Shown here piece by piece: positions 1 through 6,888 of a stretch of 19,294 nt of DNA. This DNA comes from GCA-003244245 sp036378735 (GTDB lineage Bacteria; Actinomycetota; Actinomycetes; Mycobacteriales; Pseudonocardiaceae): the NCBI GenBank assembly GCA_036378735.1, contig DASUVX010000209.1:1-19294 (forward strand), given 5' to 3'. The notes under the pieces were generated by a model. It did no database searches. It saw only the letters and a list, made by a program, of their open reading frames with translations, and had not been told where the DNA came from. The translations under genes were made by a program, and so were the position numbers. How positions within the stretch are numbered: the first letter of the stretch is position 1; each line of letters opens with the position of its first letter.

Positions 1-835
1 TCTGCAGTTTGACCTGCAGTCGCTCCCCGAATCGGGCCTTTTCCAGGATCAAATACCGGTCGATGTTGTTGAGCTCCTCGGCCAGTGTGGTGAACTCTCC
101 GGTGGCGCGGAAGGAGTACCGGGTGAACTCGGCGAACTCCATGAGCAGCTCGCGGGCCTCTTCCGGGTCGGTGCGCACGCAGGACGAGATCGTGGTCAAC
201 GCGTTGTAGATGAAGTGCGGCGAGATCTGCGCGCGCAACGCCCGCACCTCGGCATGAGCCAGCCGGGACCGGGACTCGTCGAGTTCGGCCAGCTCGAGCT
301 GGCTGGAGACGTAGCGAGCGACCTCGGCGGTGGCTCGCATCACGCCGGCCGCGGCCGGCCGCTCGCTGACCACCCCGAAGGTCCCGACCACTCCGCCGTC
401 CACCTCCAGCGGGGAGACGATCACTGCCCGGATCATGCAGTCAGCTCGCCCGCAGTCCATCTCCCGCTGGCTGCGCACCTGCTGGCGGCCATTGCTCAGG
501 GCTTCCAGGGCAGCTTCGTTGACCCATTCGGCATGATGCTGCCCATCACCGTCCCACGCCAGCATCACGCTCTCATCGTTGGTCAGCGCGACAGCTGTGC
601 AGTTCAGCAGAGCTCGCAGGTGCGGCGCCGCAGCGGTCGCCGACGATGCCTGCAGGCCGTCGCGCAGCGGCGGTGAGGCCTGCGCCATGGTGATCAGCGC
701 GTTGTAAATGGCTCGGTCGGCGTCGGTGCCGAATTGCCGCCGGCTGCGGGCCCAGTTCAGCAAACCGGCAGCGAGCGCTGCCCCGATAACCAGGGCGAGT
801 GCCGCCACCACCCCGGGGTTGCCGAGCAGGTTCAC
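1..835 (-). CDS. LytS-type sensor histidine kinase, 3' part cut by window edge
   Basis: This is a membrane-anchored sensor kinase that would autophosphorylate and pass phosphate to a partner response regulator outside the window. The frame read on the minus strand gives 278 codons and runs off the left edge without a stop. Residues 6-26 form one hydrophobic N-terminal helix. About residues 64-180 look like a GAF-type sensory domain containing several cysteines (C79, C128, C133). The His_kinase family signature ISPHFIYNAL follows, with the likely phospho-acceptor His207, and then the EELNNIDRYL block. The HATPase domain lies beyond the edge. The start is GTG at 835-833, the first possible start after an in-frame TGA; no strong ribosome-binding site precedes it. 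The family call is firm. The stimulus is unknown. Confidence 0.85.
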   Translation of the reverse strand, partial: MNLLGNPGVVAALALVIGAALAAGLLNWARSRRQFGTDADRAIYNALITMAQASPPLRDGLQASSATAAAPHLRALLNCTAVALTNDESVMLAWDGDGQHHAEWVNEAALEALSNGRQQVRSQREMDCGRADCMIRAVIVSPLEVDGGVVGTFGVVSERPAAAGVMRATAEVARYVSSQLELAELDESRSRLAHAEVRALRAQISPHFIYNALTTISSCVRTDPEEARELLMEFAEFTRYSFRATGEFTTLAEELNNIDRYLILEKARFGERLQVKLQ

Positions 836-902
836 GACTACATACTCGCGGGCGCGCTGTCAGCTGACAACGTCGCCTCGCCGACCGCGCGCCTGCTCGC
901 CA

Positions 903-970
903 ACGGTCTCATGGCTGAGTGTGCACCTTTGAGCACCCGCGTTGACGGTCTTATGGATGCGTGTGCACCT
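903..970. repeat. Direct repeat pair with 42-bp period upstream of the sensor kinase
   Basis: Positions 903-928 and 945-970 are 26-bp copies that match at 23 positions (mismatches at 910/952, 915/957 and 918/960). The shared core is ACGGTC followed by T[C/T]ATGG and GTGTGCACCT, and it contains the palindrome GTGCAC. The copies lie 68-135 bp upstream of the kinase start, between it and the next minus-strand gene. A period of 42 bp is four helical turns, so both copies face the same side of the DNA. They may be regulator-binding sites; that role is inference. Confidence 0.55.
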
Positions 971-974
971 GTTT

Positions 975-1427
975 TCAGCTCGGCACCCGGTTGGATGTTC
1001 GCGGGATGTTCTGCGCCACCCTCGGCCAGTGCACGCCGCGGAGGATCCAACGTGCCGCCGTGTCGGCCGAGTAGCCTGCCCCCATCCAACGGGCCGCCAC
1101 GACCATGGGATGGTCAGGGCCTGTATCCACCACGTCACGTAGCATCATGGCGAGCCGGAACACCTCGGTATCGCGCGTGACATAGCCGACCAACCGGCGG
1201 CTTCGGCTGCGGGGTGGGGAATCGCCCGCGCTGTCCGGACTGACCGGGAACAGCAGTAGGCCGCGCTCCCGGAGCAGGTCGTCGGTGTGACGTTCCGGAG
1301 CCGGCTGCTCGGTCGGTATCCCGGAGCAGATCCATTCCACCGGACGGCCCAGCGCCGCGTCGTCGGCCGACCGCAGCTCCACCGTCCATGTCGCACCTAC
1401 CGAGCGGCACCACGAAGCGGTGAACAC
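975..1427 (-). CDS. Hypothetical protein with tryptophan-rich C-terminal helix pair
   Basis: I do not recognise a named family. The frame encodes about 150 residues from GTG at 1427, or 179 from GTG at 1514. I prefer the shorter form because third-position G/C bias is strong after 1427 and weak before it. The C-terminal part reads as helices with the pattern AARWMGAGYSADTAARWI, resembling the repeated 'W..aG...a..W...G' helices common at the ends of actinobacterial proteins. There is no signal peptide, membrane helix or catalytic motif. It lies between the kinase gene and the glycosylase gene on the same strand, with 176 bp of apparently gene-free DNA upstream (1428-1603). I am moderately sure that it is a gene and not sure of its start. 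Confidence 0.5.
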   Translation of the reverse strand: MFTASWCRSVGATWTVELRSADDAALGRPVEWICSGIPTEQPAPERHTDDLLRERGLLLFPVSPDSAGDSPPRSRSRRLVGYVTRDTEVFRLAMMLRDVVDTGPDHPMVVAARWMGAGYSADTAARWILRGVHWPRVAQNIPRTSNRVPS

Positions 1428-1603
1428 ATCAGAACCGGGAGTCGCTGGCTCTGCGGAGGCCCGTCGTCGGGAGGGGGACTCGACAGAGCGTATTGGGGAG
1501 AGGGACCGAACCACAGGGACAGCGAACTACCCATGAGCCAGCCGCGCGACCGCAGCAGGGGTGAAATTGGCTGCCATTCAGCCGACGGTTCACCCGTTTG
1601 GAG

Positions 1604-2467
1604 TCAGCGGATCAGCCGGGACAGCCTGCGGTCGGCCAGTGGCTTTCCGCCGGTTTGGCAGGTCGGGCAGTACTGGAAGGCGCGGTCCGCGAACGAAACC
1701 GCACGCACCGTGTCACCGCAGACCGGGCACGGCAGACCAGCGCGGGCGTGCACGGCCAGACCGGCCCGTTTCTCCGCTTTGAGCCGGGCGGCGTCCTGGC
1801 CGACGCAGCGGTCTACCGCGTCGCGCAGCACTCGCTGCAGGGCCTCATGCAGGCAGTTTTGAGCATCGTCGGGCAGCCGCCCGGCGGTTGCATAGGGGGA
1901 TAGCCGGGCGGCGTGCAGTATCTCGTCGGAATAGGCGTTGCCGATCCCAGCGATCACCGTCTGATCGGTCAGCACCGTCTTGAGCCGCTCGGTGCGCCCA
2001 CGCAGAACCTCGCCGAGCTGCTCTAGGGACAGCGCCAGAGCGTCCGGACCCAGCCGGCGGATGCCCGGCAGCTGCACCACGCCGGCCGTGTCGGCCAGCA
2101 CGTACACCGCGAGCCGCTTCTGAGTGCCCGCCTCGGTGAGGTCGAAACCCGCTCCGTTGCCCAGGTGCACCCGCAGCGCGATCGGCCCCTTGCCGGGGCG
2201 TGGTGCAGCCGGGACGAGCGCATCCGACCAGCGCAGCCAGCCGGCGCGCGCCAGATGCATGACCAGCGCGGGTCCTTCGGTGTACAACGCGAGGAACTTG
2301 CCGTGCCTGCCTGCCCCCGTGACCACCCGCTCGTGCAGCGCGCTTACCGCCGGCTGCACAGTCTTGAGCACCGTGAGAGAGGCGACGTCGACACGCGTCA
2401 CGATGGCGCCGACGGCGTGCTCGCGCAGGTGATGCGCCAGCGCCTCGACTTCCGGCAGTTCAGGCAT
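1604..2467 (-). CDS. Fpg/Nei-family DNA glycosylase / AP lyase
   Basis: This is a base-excision repair enzyme that removes oxidised bases and nicks the abasic site. The 287-residue protein begins MPELPEVE, which places the catalytic Pro (after Met removal) and the adjacent Glu exactly as in the family. The conserved Lys of the GRHGKFL loop is at about residue 57, and GIGNAYSDEIL is the helix-two-turn-helix Asn segment. The C-terminal zinc finger has four cysteines, CPVCG followed by YCPTCQ, with the DNA-contacting Arg in ADRAFQYC. The protein is slightly longer than E. coli Fpg (269 aa) because about 14 residues follow the last zinc cysteine (TGGKPLADRR region), as in many actinobacterial paralogues. 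Whether it prefers 8-oxoguanine or oxidised pyrimidines cannot be read from sequence. A GGAAGG lies unusually close to the ATG. Confidence 0.93.
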   Translation of the reverse strand: MPELPEVEALAHHLREHAVGAIVTRVDVASLTVLKTVQPAVSALHERVVTGAGRHGKFLALYTEGPALVMHLARAGWLRWSDALVPAAPRPGKGPIALRVHLGNGAGFDLTEAGTQKRLAVYVLADTAGVVQLPGIRRLGPDALALSLEQLGEVLRGRTERLKTVLTDQTVIAGIGNAYSDEILHAARLSPYATAGRLPDDAQNCLHEALQRVLRDAVDRCVGQDAARLKAEKRAGLAVHARAGLPCPVCGDTVRAVSFADRAFQYCPTCQTGGKPLADRRLSRLIR

Positions 2468-2496
2468 GCCTTCCAGTGTTGCGCAGATCTGACCTA

Positions 2497-2513
2497 CTGA
2501 ACTCGAAGTTCAG
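2497..2513. repeat. Small inverted repeat at the membrane-protein stop / glycosylase promoter
   Basis: CTGAACT, CGA, AGTTCAG is a perfect 7-3-7 inverted repeat. It straddles the stop codon of the upstream membrane protein (2510-2512) and lies 30 bp before the glycosylase start. It could be a weak terminator or an operator for the repair gene. There is no T-tract. Confidence 0.4.
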
Positions 2514-2974
2514 GAGTCGCGAAGCGATGCGGCCGACGCAATCCGCGTCAATGGCCCGTGGGGCTCGTTGGGGTAACCCTTCGCCGCAAGGTCATCGACA
2601 ATCCGGAACATCTCCTCGCGGGCCGGCACCACGCCCCGCACGATGCCTTCCCAGTGCTCACCGTCGGTCTCGCGCGGGTCGGGCGTGTCCGCTGTGATGA
2701 CCCACGGTCGCTGCAGCGCCCACAACACCGGCAGCAGCAGCAGTACCAACAACAGCAGCAGCACGAACCACGCCGGGATGACCACATCAGTGGGGGTCCA
2801 GAACACCACGAACAAGATCAGCACGGTGAGCACGCCCAGCATCGCGACGCCGGACACGTAACCGGCGGCCAGATCGTGCTCGAACTGGTCTGCCATCGCC
2901 GGGCGGGTCCAGCTGATCCTGCTGCGGACTGACCAGATGCGCCCGTCAGTGGTCGCCCGTACCACCCGCCTCAT
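2510..2974 (-). CDS. Small two-helix membrane protein, function unknown
   Basis: The protein has 154 residues and sits in the cytoplasmic membrane. Residues from about 40 to 85 form two hydrophobic segments (VSGVAMLGVLTVLILFVVFW and a leucine-rich run after IPAWF), joined by a short polar turn WTPTD. The N-terminal part is basic (MRRVVRATTDGRIW) and the C-terminal part is soluble (WEGIVRGVVPAREEMFRIVDDL), ending in a PNEPHGP segment. The pattern resembles a conserved actinobacterial hypothetical membrane protein; I know of no assigned function. A longer frame extends upstream to 3148. I chose ATG 2974 because GAAAGG lies 6 nt upstream and because the longer form would overlap the divergent gene and its palindrome. 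Confidence 0.8.
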   Translation of the reverse strand: MRRVVRATTDGRIWSVRSRISWTRPAMADQFEHDLAAGYVSGVAMLGVLTVLILFVVFWTPTDVVIPAWFVLLLLLVLLLLPVLWALQRPWVITADTPDPRETDGEHWEGIVRGVVPAREEMFRIVDDLAAKGYPNEPHGPLTRIASAASLRDS

Positions 2975-3066
2975 GATCAGCCCTTTCGTGACCTGCGGGG
3001 CACCCGCACCCGGTCGGTCAGTGCGTGCGCACAAAGCGTCGCACACCCCGATCTCTGGGTGAACGT

Positions 3067-3085
3067 ACCCAGCGTAACGCTGGGT
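3067..3085. promoter_or_regulatory. Perfect 19-bp palindrome between divergent genes (operator candidate)
   Basis: ACCCAGCGT, a single A, then ACGCTGGGT form a perfect 9-1-9 inverted repeat. It lies 32 bp before the RNHCP gene start and 93 bp before the divergent membrane-protein start, so one bound dimer could control both. The spacing suits a dimeric repressor, or a short hairpin in the transcript. No regulator gene is adjacent. Confidence 0.55.
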
Positions 3086-3116
3086 TGGCTGGACGCGGGT
3101 GTAATGCTGGCGGGTG

Positions 3117-3440
3117 ATGACGCAACCGCCCTCGTTCACCCGTCGCAAGGAAGATTTCTGCTGCCTACGTTGCGGAACATCGGTGCGCGGTAGCGGCTAC
3201 ACCAACCACTGTCCAAGATGCCTGTGGTCGCGGCACGTCGACGTCAACCCGGGTGACCGGGCCGCCGAGTGTGGCGCAGCGATGGAGCCGGTCGGAGCAC
3301 TCTGGGAAGGGGGCGAGATCGTCGTGGTGCAGCGATGCCTCGGCTGCGGGCACATCCGGCGCAACCGTGCTGCGGCCAACGACGACCGGGACGCCCTGCT
3401 CGCCCTGTTCGGCCGCCCCGTCCCCAACCCACCCCGCTAG
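3117..3440 (+). CDS. RNHCP-domain zinc-ribbon protein
   Basis: This is a small (about 107 aa) cysteine-rich cytosolic protein of the RNHCP family, whose function is not established. It opens with RRKEDFCCLRCG, then has TNHCPRCLWSRHVD (the family-naming motif, here TNHCP instead of RNHCP), PGDRAAECG, and ends with a second pair RCLGCGHIRRNR followed by an AANDD motif. The CxxC pairs suggest two bound zinc ions or one composite ribbon; that is inference from the motif layout. The start could be GTG 3114 or ATG 3117. Its stop is only 2 bp from the stop of the convergent DUF4142 gene. Confidence 0.88.
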   Translation: MTQPPSFTRRKEDFCCLRCGTSVRGSGYTNHCPRCLWSRHVDVNPGDRAAECGAAMEPVGALWEGGEIVVVQRCLGCGHIRRNRAAANDDRDALLALFGRPVPNPPR

Positions 3441-3442
3441 CG

Positions 3443-4327
3443 TCACCACCGATGTGCGGCGTGGCGGCGCTGCGTGGGCCGGTCGACGAAGCCACGGGGG
3501 GCACTGCGGTGCTGCGGCCCGGCAGCCTGCCGGACCCGTCGGCCGGTACTGCCGAGCAGACCGAGCGCGATCAGCACCCCCGCGACCGATACCAGTGCTG
3601 CGATCATCGCGTTCGCGTCGCTTCCGGCGGTGGCGCGGACCGGAGTGACGTTGACCACCTGGTCGATCGGCTGTGCCGGGCCGGCGGGGGCGACATCTGC
3701 CGGTGGTGCGGGCAGTTTGGAGTAGTCGACCAGACCGGTGCGCTCCAGGGCCTCCATGTGCCGGTTGACCAGTGCCGCGGCGTTCGCGGCGAACGCCCGG
3801 ATCAGCTCGTTCCGGGTACCGGCCCGCACTGCGGTGATGGCCGGCAGCACCTCACCATCGGTGACCCGCAGATGTTGCGCGAACATCCGGTCGTACTTCG
3901 AGCCAGACTGCCCGGACAGCTCCTTCAACCAGCTCAGCTGCTGCACAGTCGGCTGGTTGGGCAGCGGCACACCGAGCTTGCCGGCCACCGAGCGCACCTG
4001 GTTGTCGAGGTCGCCGTAGTCCGCCGAGATTCGCTTGGCGACGGTGCGTACCTGCGGGTTGCTGCCCTGTTTCTGGGCCTGCTGGCCGCTCGATCCGCCG
4101 CACAGTCCAGCTTGGCGAATCATGACCAGCAGATCACGATCCGCGGGCCCCAGCGGACCCCACCGCGTGGGCATCCAGTTGGCGTCCTGGACTTCGGCTT
4201 GACTGCGAGGAGCGATGGCGATCGGGTATTGCGAGGTCCCCCAGTACTGGAACACGGCCAGAGTCAGCGCGGCGATCACCGCCAGGGCGACGGCCCATCG
4301 AACGAATCGGGGTACCGGGGGGCGCAA
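3443..4327 (-). CDS. DUF4142 membrane protein (ferritin-like helical fold), two membrane anchors
   Basis: The 294-residue protein has a hydrophobic helix at about 12-30, a central extracytoplasmic DUF4142 domain (about 50-200) and a second hydrophobic helix at about 235-260, followed by a basic tail. The central part has the family pattern: ADRDLLVMIRQAGL, then YDRMFAQHL, then a later helix with RAFAANAAALVNRH. Histidines and acidic residues are placed as in the four-helix fold. The start is TTG at 4327, supported by GAGAAAGG about 8 nt upstream. It lies 66 bp downstream of the ferric-reductase-like gene on the same strand, so the two are probably one operon. A link to metal or redox chemistry at the cell surface is plausible from that context only. 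Confidence 0.82.
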   Translation of the reverse strand: MRPPVPRFVRWAVALAVIAALTLAVFQYWGTSQYPIAIAPRSQAEVQDANWMPTRWGPLGPADRDLLVMIRQAGLCGGSSGQQAQKQGSNPQVRTVAKRISADYGDLDNQVRSVAGKLGVPLPNQPTVQQLSWLKELSGQSGSKYDRMFAQHLRVTDGEVLPAITAVRAGTRNELIRAFAANAAALVNRHMEALERTGLVDYSKLPAPPADVAPAGPAQPIDQVVNVTPVRATAGSDANAMIAALVSVAGVLIALGLLGSTGRRVRQAAGPQHRSAPRGFVDRPTQRRHAAHRW

Positions 4328-4393
4328 TGCACGAACCTTTCTCCGCGAAGGCGTCAGCCAATTTGGTCAGACCGGTTTTAGTTGGACAGACAA

Positions 4394-5755
4394 TTAGACG
4401 AAGTCGAACTGTTCGGTGTGGATCCGCGGCTGCGGCACCTCCAGCCCGTCGAGCACGGTGAGCACGTCGTCGACCATCGCGGGCGGCCCGCAGAGGTAGT
4501 AGTCGAGCTGGTTACGCCGGAACTTGCCGGGTAGCAGTTCGGTGAGCAGGTGCTCGTCGACGCGGCCGGACGGGCCGGCCCAGCTCGGTGGCGGCCGCCG
4601 GAGCACTTCGACGACAGTGAGGTCCAGGCGTTGCTGGAGCTGCCTGATCTCACTGCGGAACAACAGCTCCTCGATAGTCGCCGCGATCACCAGCAGCCGG
4701 TGCGGACGCCGATCGCGTCGATGCGCCAGCGTCCGCAGCATGCTCATCATCGGGGTGATGCCGACCCCGCCGGCGATCATCACCAGGCCGGTGGTGCGCT
4801 GTAGGTCGAGAGTGAAGGCGCCGTGCGGACCGTCCACCCACACCGGGCTACCCGGCCGCAGTAGCCGAAGTTGGCTGGTGAAGTCACCACTGTGACGGAT
4901 CGTGAACTCGGTCCACAGCCCCAGATGAGCGCTGGAGGCGATGGTGAACGGATGCTCCTCGGACCGGACCGACGGGGACAGGCGCAGCCAGGCGAACTGC
5001 CCGGGGGCGAACTCCAGCGCCCGGTAACCCCGCCGCGAACGGCTGCGCCGCGGTTCCAAGACCAGGGTGCTCACCGTGCTGGATTCCGGCCGGATCTCGC
5101 GGACCACGTACTCGCGTCCGGCCCCGAAGACCGGCATCCACAGCCACCGGTATCCCAGCACCACGAGCACACCCACTGCCAGGACGGTGAACAAGGCCCG
5201 CATCGAGGCGTCCCGTACGAGGTGATTGAGCCACCAGATGTGCAGTGCACTGAGCACCAGCGCGGTGCCGGCGAGCGCCAGATGCGCCCACCGCCACACC
5301 TCGTAGCGGTGCCGCAGCCGCCTGCGCAGCACTGTCAGGGCGATCAGCGCACCCAGCGCCACGGTCGCGCCGACCGCCGCGCGAGCACGATTGGGCGCAT
5401 GCATGACGTCGAACAGCGCCAGGTTGGCGGGTTTGGCGGCCACCACCAAGACGATGTGCAAGCCGACCAGCAGGACGACGGCCAACCCGACGAAGCGGTG
5501 GATGCCCAGTACCCCGTCGATGCCGAAGGTGCGAGTCAGCGAGCGCACCCGGGACGGCAGTACCACCGCGCAGACCAGCATCGAGGTGGCGAGCAACCCC
5601 ATCCCCACGGAGAGCTGGGACAGCAGCGACGAGCCGTCACCGGTCGGCCGAGCTGGCGGCGATCCACCGTGCAGCAGGGGTGCCAGCAGCGCAGGACCGA
5701 GCAGCACGGCGAGGAAGGCCGTTGCCCACAGGGTTCGCTCCAGCTGGCGTCGCAC
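4394..5755 (-). CDS. Ferric-reductase-like flavocytochrome (heme membrane domain + FAD/NAD(P)H domain)
   Basis: This protein would carry electrons from cytosolic NAD(P)H through FAD and two hemes across the membrane to an acceptor such as ferric iron, oxygen or a partner protein. The 453 residues have about six membrane helices (11-200). His86 and His100 lie on one helix and His158 and His172 on another, each pair 14 residues apart, as expected for bis-heme ligation in ferric reductase/NOX-type domains. The soluble half shows HPFTIASS (FAD binding, 268-275), GGVGITPMMSML (NAD(P)H, 329-340), YYLCGPPAMV (419-428) and the terminal IHTEQFDFV. All cofactor motifs look intact. The start is GTG 5755 with no obvious ribosome-binding site. 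The acceptor is not predictable. Confidence 0.9.
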   Translation of the reverse strand: MRRQLERTLWATAFLAVLLGPALLAPLLHGGSPPARPTGDGSSLLSQLSVGMGLLATSMLVCAVVLPSRVRSLTRTFGIDGVLGIHRFVGLAVVLLVGLHIVLVVAAKPANLALFDVMHAPNRARAAVGATVALGALIALTVLRRRLRHRYEVWRWAHLALAGTALVLSALHIWWLNHLVRDASMRALFTVLAVGVLVVLGYRWLWMPVFGAGREYVVREIRPESSTVSTLVLEPRRSRSRRGYRALEFAPGQFAWLRLSPSVRSEEHPFTIASSAHLGLWTEFTIRHSGDFTSQLRLLRPGSPVWVDGPHGAFTLDLQRTTGLVMIAGGVGITPMMSMLRTLAHRRDRRPHRLLVIAATIEELLFRSEIRQLQQRLDLTVVEVLRRPPPSWAGPSGRVDEHLLTELLPGKFRRNQLDYYLCGPPAMVDDVLTVLDGLEVPQPRIHTEQFDFV

Positions 5756-5863
5756 GCCACGAACGGTATGGAGAACTGGGTACTTCGCTGGCGCAACCTG
5801 AGAGCGTTACCTGCCCGCGGTCGCCCACCCGGCTCTGTGGCGCGACGAACGACCGTCCACTAC

Positions 5864-5887
5864 GCCTAACGGACACCTCCATTAGGC
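5864..5887. promoter_or_regulatory. Inverted repeat in the reductase/regulator divergent promoter
   Basis: GCCTAA at 5864-5869 and TTAGGC at 5882-5887 are perfect inverted half-sites separated by 12 bp. They lie in the 172-bp region between the ferric-reductase gene (start 5755, minus) and the response-regulator gene (start 5928, plus). The half-sites recall those of DtxR/IdeR boxes but are in the opposite order, so this is not a standard iron box. Binding by the adjacent regulator is possible; it is untested inference. Confidence 0.4.
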
Positions 5888-5927
5888 CATTTGTCGGATA
5901 GGGCGCTCAACGAAAACCGGTAACCCG

Positions 5928-6677
5928 ATGGATCCGACCAGTCAGCCTGCCGGACATCGATTGGCCACCGCCGCACAGCTAGTCTTGCCGCCGATGCAAA
6001 TTGATCAACGATCGACGGTGCTAAAACATCCGGTTCTGTTGATGGTCCCGCTGCGCCAGACAACGAGCCGGGTGCTGCAGGCGTTACGGTCCACCGGGTT
6101 CGAGACCCGGGTCCTGGACGCCGTCCCGGACGTGCTGGACGCGGCCCGGGCCCGCACGCTGGCCGCGATCGTGCTCGACGTCGCGCTGGCGGGCTCGGAC
6201 CCGCGGTGTTTCCTGGACGAGTTGCGCAGGGTCGCCCCGCAGCTACCGGTCATCGCGCTGACCTCCCGGGAACATCGCGAGCAGACCGTGTCACTGCTGC
6301 GCGGTACCTTGGACGACTACCTCACCACGCCGTTTCCGGTGGAGGAGCTGGTCAGCCGGTTGCGGCTACGAGTTTCCGATCAACTGACCATTGACCGGAC
6401 GGTGCTGCGCTGCGGTCTGGTCACCGTCGATACCGCGCTCGGGTTGGTCAGCGTCGCCGGCCGGTTGGTGACGCTGTCACCGACCGAATACGCCCTGCTG
6501 GTCGCGCTGGCCAGCCGGCCGGGCGAGCCGGTGTCCCAGGACCGGCTCACCACGGAGGTCTGGGGGCAGCGGAAATCGTCGAACCTGGTCGAGGTCTACA
6601 TCGGATACCTGCGCCGCAAGCTCGGACCCGATCGGATCCGCACCGTGCGCGGGGCCGGCTACGTCCTCGACGGCTAA
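5928..6677 (+). CDS. OmpR/PhoB-type winged-helix regulator with degenerate receiver domain
   Basis: This is a DNA-binding transcription factor of 249 residues. Residues 34-145 align with a receiver domain and 155-248 with the OmpR winged helix (LSPTEYALLVAL, VSQDRLTTEVWG, VEVYIGYLRRKLG, RTVRGAGYVLD). In the receiver, the aspartate equivalent to the phosphorylation site is kept (IVLDVAL, D84) and a Thr/Ser lies at 112-113. The acidic pair after strand 1 is absent (LLMVPLRQ), and the conserved Lys is Thr134 (DDYLTTPF, usually DDYLTKPF). Classical Mg-dependent phosphorylation is therefore unlikely. No kinase gene is adjacent. The start is uncertain: ATG 5928 or ATG 5994, and the second would remove a 22-residue unaligned leader. 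Divergence from the reductase suggests local control. Confidence 0.88.
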   Translation: MDPTSQPAGHRLATAAQLVLPPMQIDQRSTVLKHPVLLMVPLRQTTSRVLQALRSTGFETRVLDAVPDVLDAARARTLAAIVLDVALAGSDPRCFLDELRRVAPQLPVIALTSREHREQTVSLLRGTLDDYLTTPFPVEELVSRLRLRVSDQLTIDRTVLRCGLVTVDTALGLVSVAGRLVTLSPTEYALLVALASRPGEPVSQDRLTTEVWGQRKSSNLVEVYIGYLRRKLGPDRIRTVRGAGYVLDG

Positions 6678-6687
6678 GCCCCGCGCC

Positions 6688-6732
6688 CTGCTGCGACGTC
6701 CCCTGTTGCGACGTCTCCTGTTGCGACGTCCC
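6688..6732 (+). repeat. 15-bp tandem repeat, three copies
   Basis: Units at 6688-6702, 6703-6717 and 6718-6732 read CTG[C/T]TGCGACGTC[C/T]C, with one or two differences between copies. Each contains the palindrome GACGTC. The array begins 10 bp after the regulator's stop codon, and its last unit runs into the left arm of the large palindrome. Confidence 0.75.
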
Positions 6733-6796
6733 CGACATGGAGACATATCGGGGTTTTTGAGGGGTCTTAGACCCCGATATGTCTCCATGTCGGGGA
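6729..6796. repeat. 68-bp perfect palindromic element (26-bp arms, 16-nt loop), copy 1
   Basis: The arms 6729-6754 and 6771-6796 are exact reverse complements over 26 bp, and the loop is 6755-6770. The inner ends are CGGGGT and ACCCCG. The loop holds GGGGTC, a third partial copy of the arm, which can pair alternatively with GACCCC to give the small hairpin GGGGTCTTAGACCCC (6761-6775). The element could act as a strong bidirectional terminator between the regulator and the glycosyltransferase pair. No T-tract follows. An element of identical geometry lies at 8151-8218, so it may belong to a dispersed family. Confidence 0.85.
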
Positions 6797-6888
6797 GCAG
6801 AGCGGGAGCGCGGCGCTGAGCGGGCGTTCCCAGGCAACTTTGAGGTTTTGTGCAGCTTGCTCGCACGTCGTCCGGCGATAACTAAGCC

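Noticed and set aside
3269..4381. 370-codon plus-strand frame
   Set aside because: It crosses the RNHCP gene in another frame and runs antisense to the DUF4142 gene, with no family motif.
5864..5887. DtxR/IdeR iron box
   Set aside because: Half-sites are in the reverse order and spacing of the consensus, so it is listed only as an unassigned inverted repeat.
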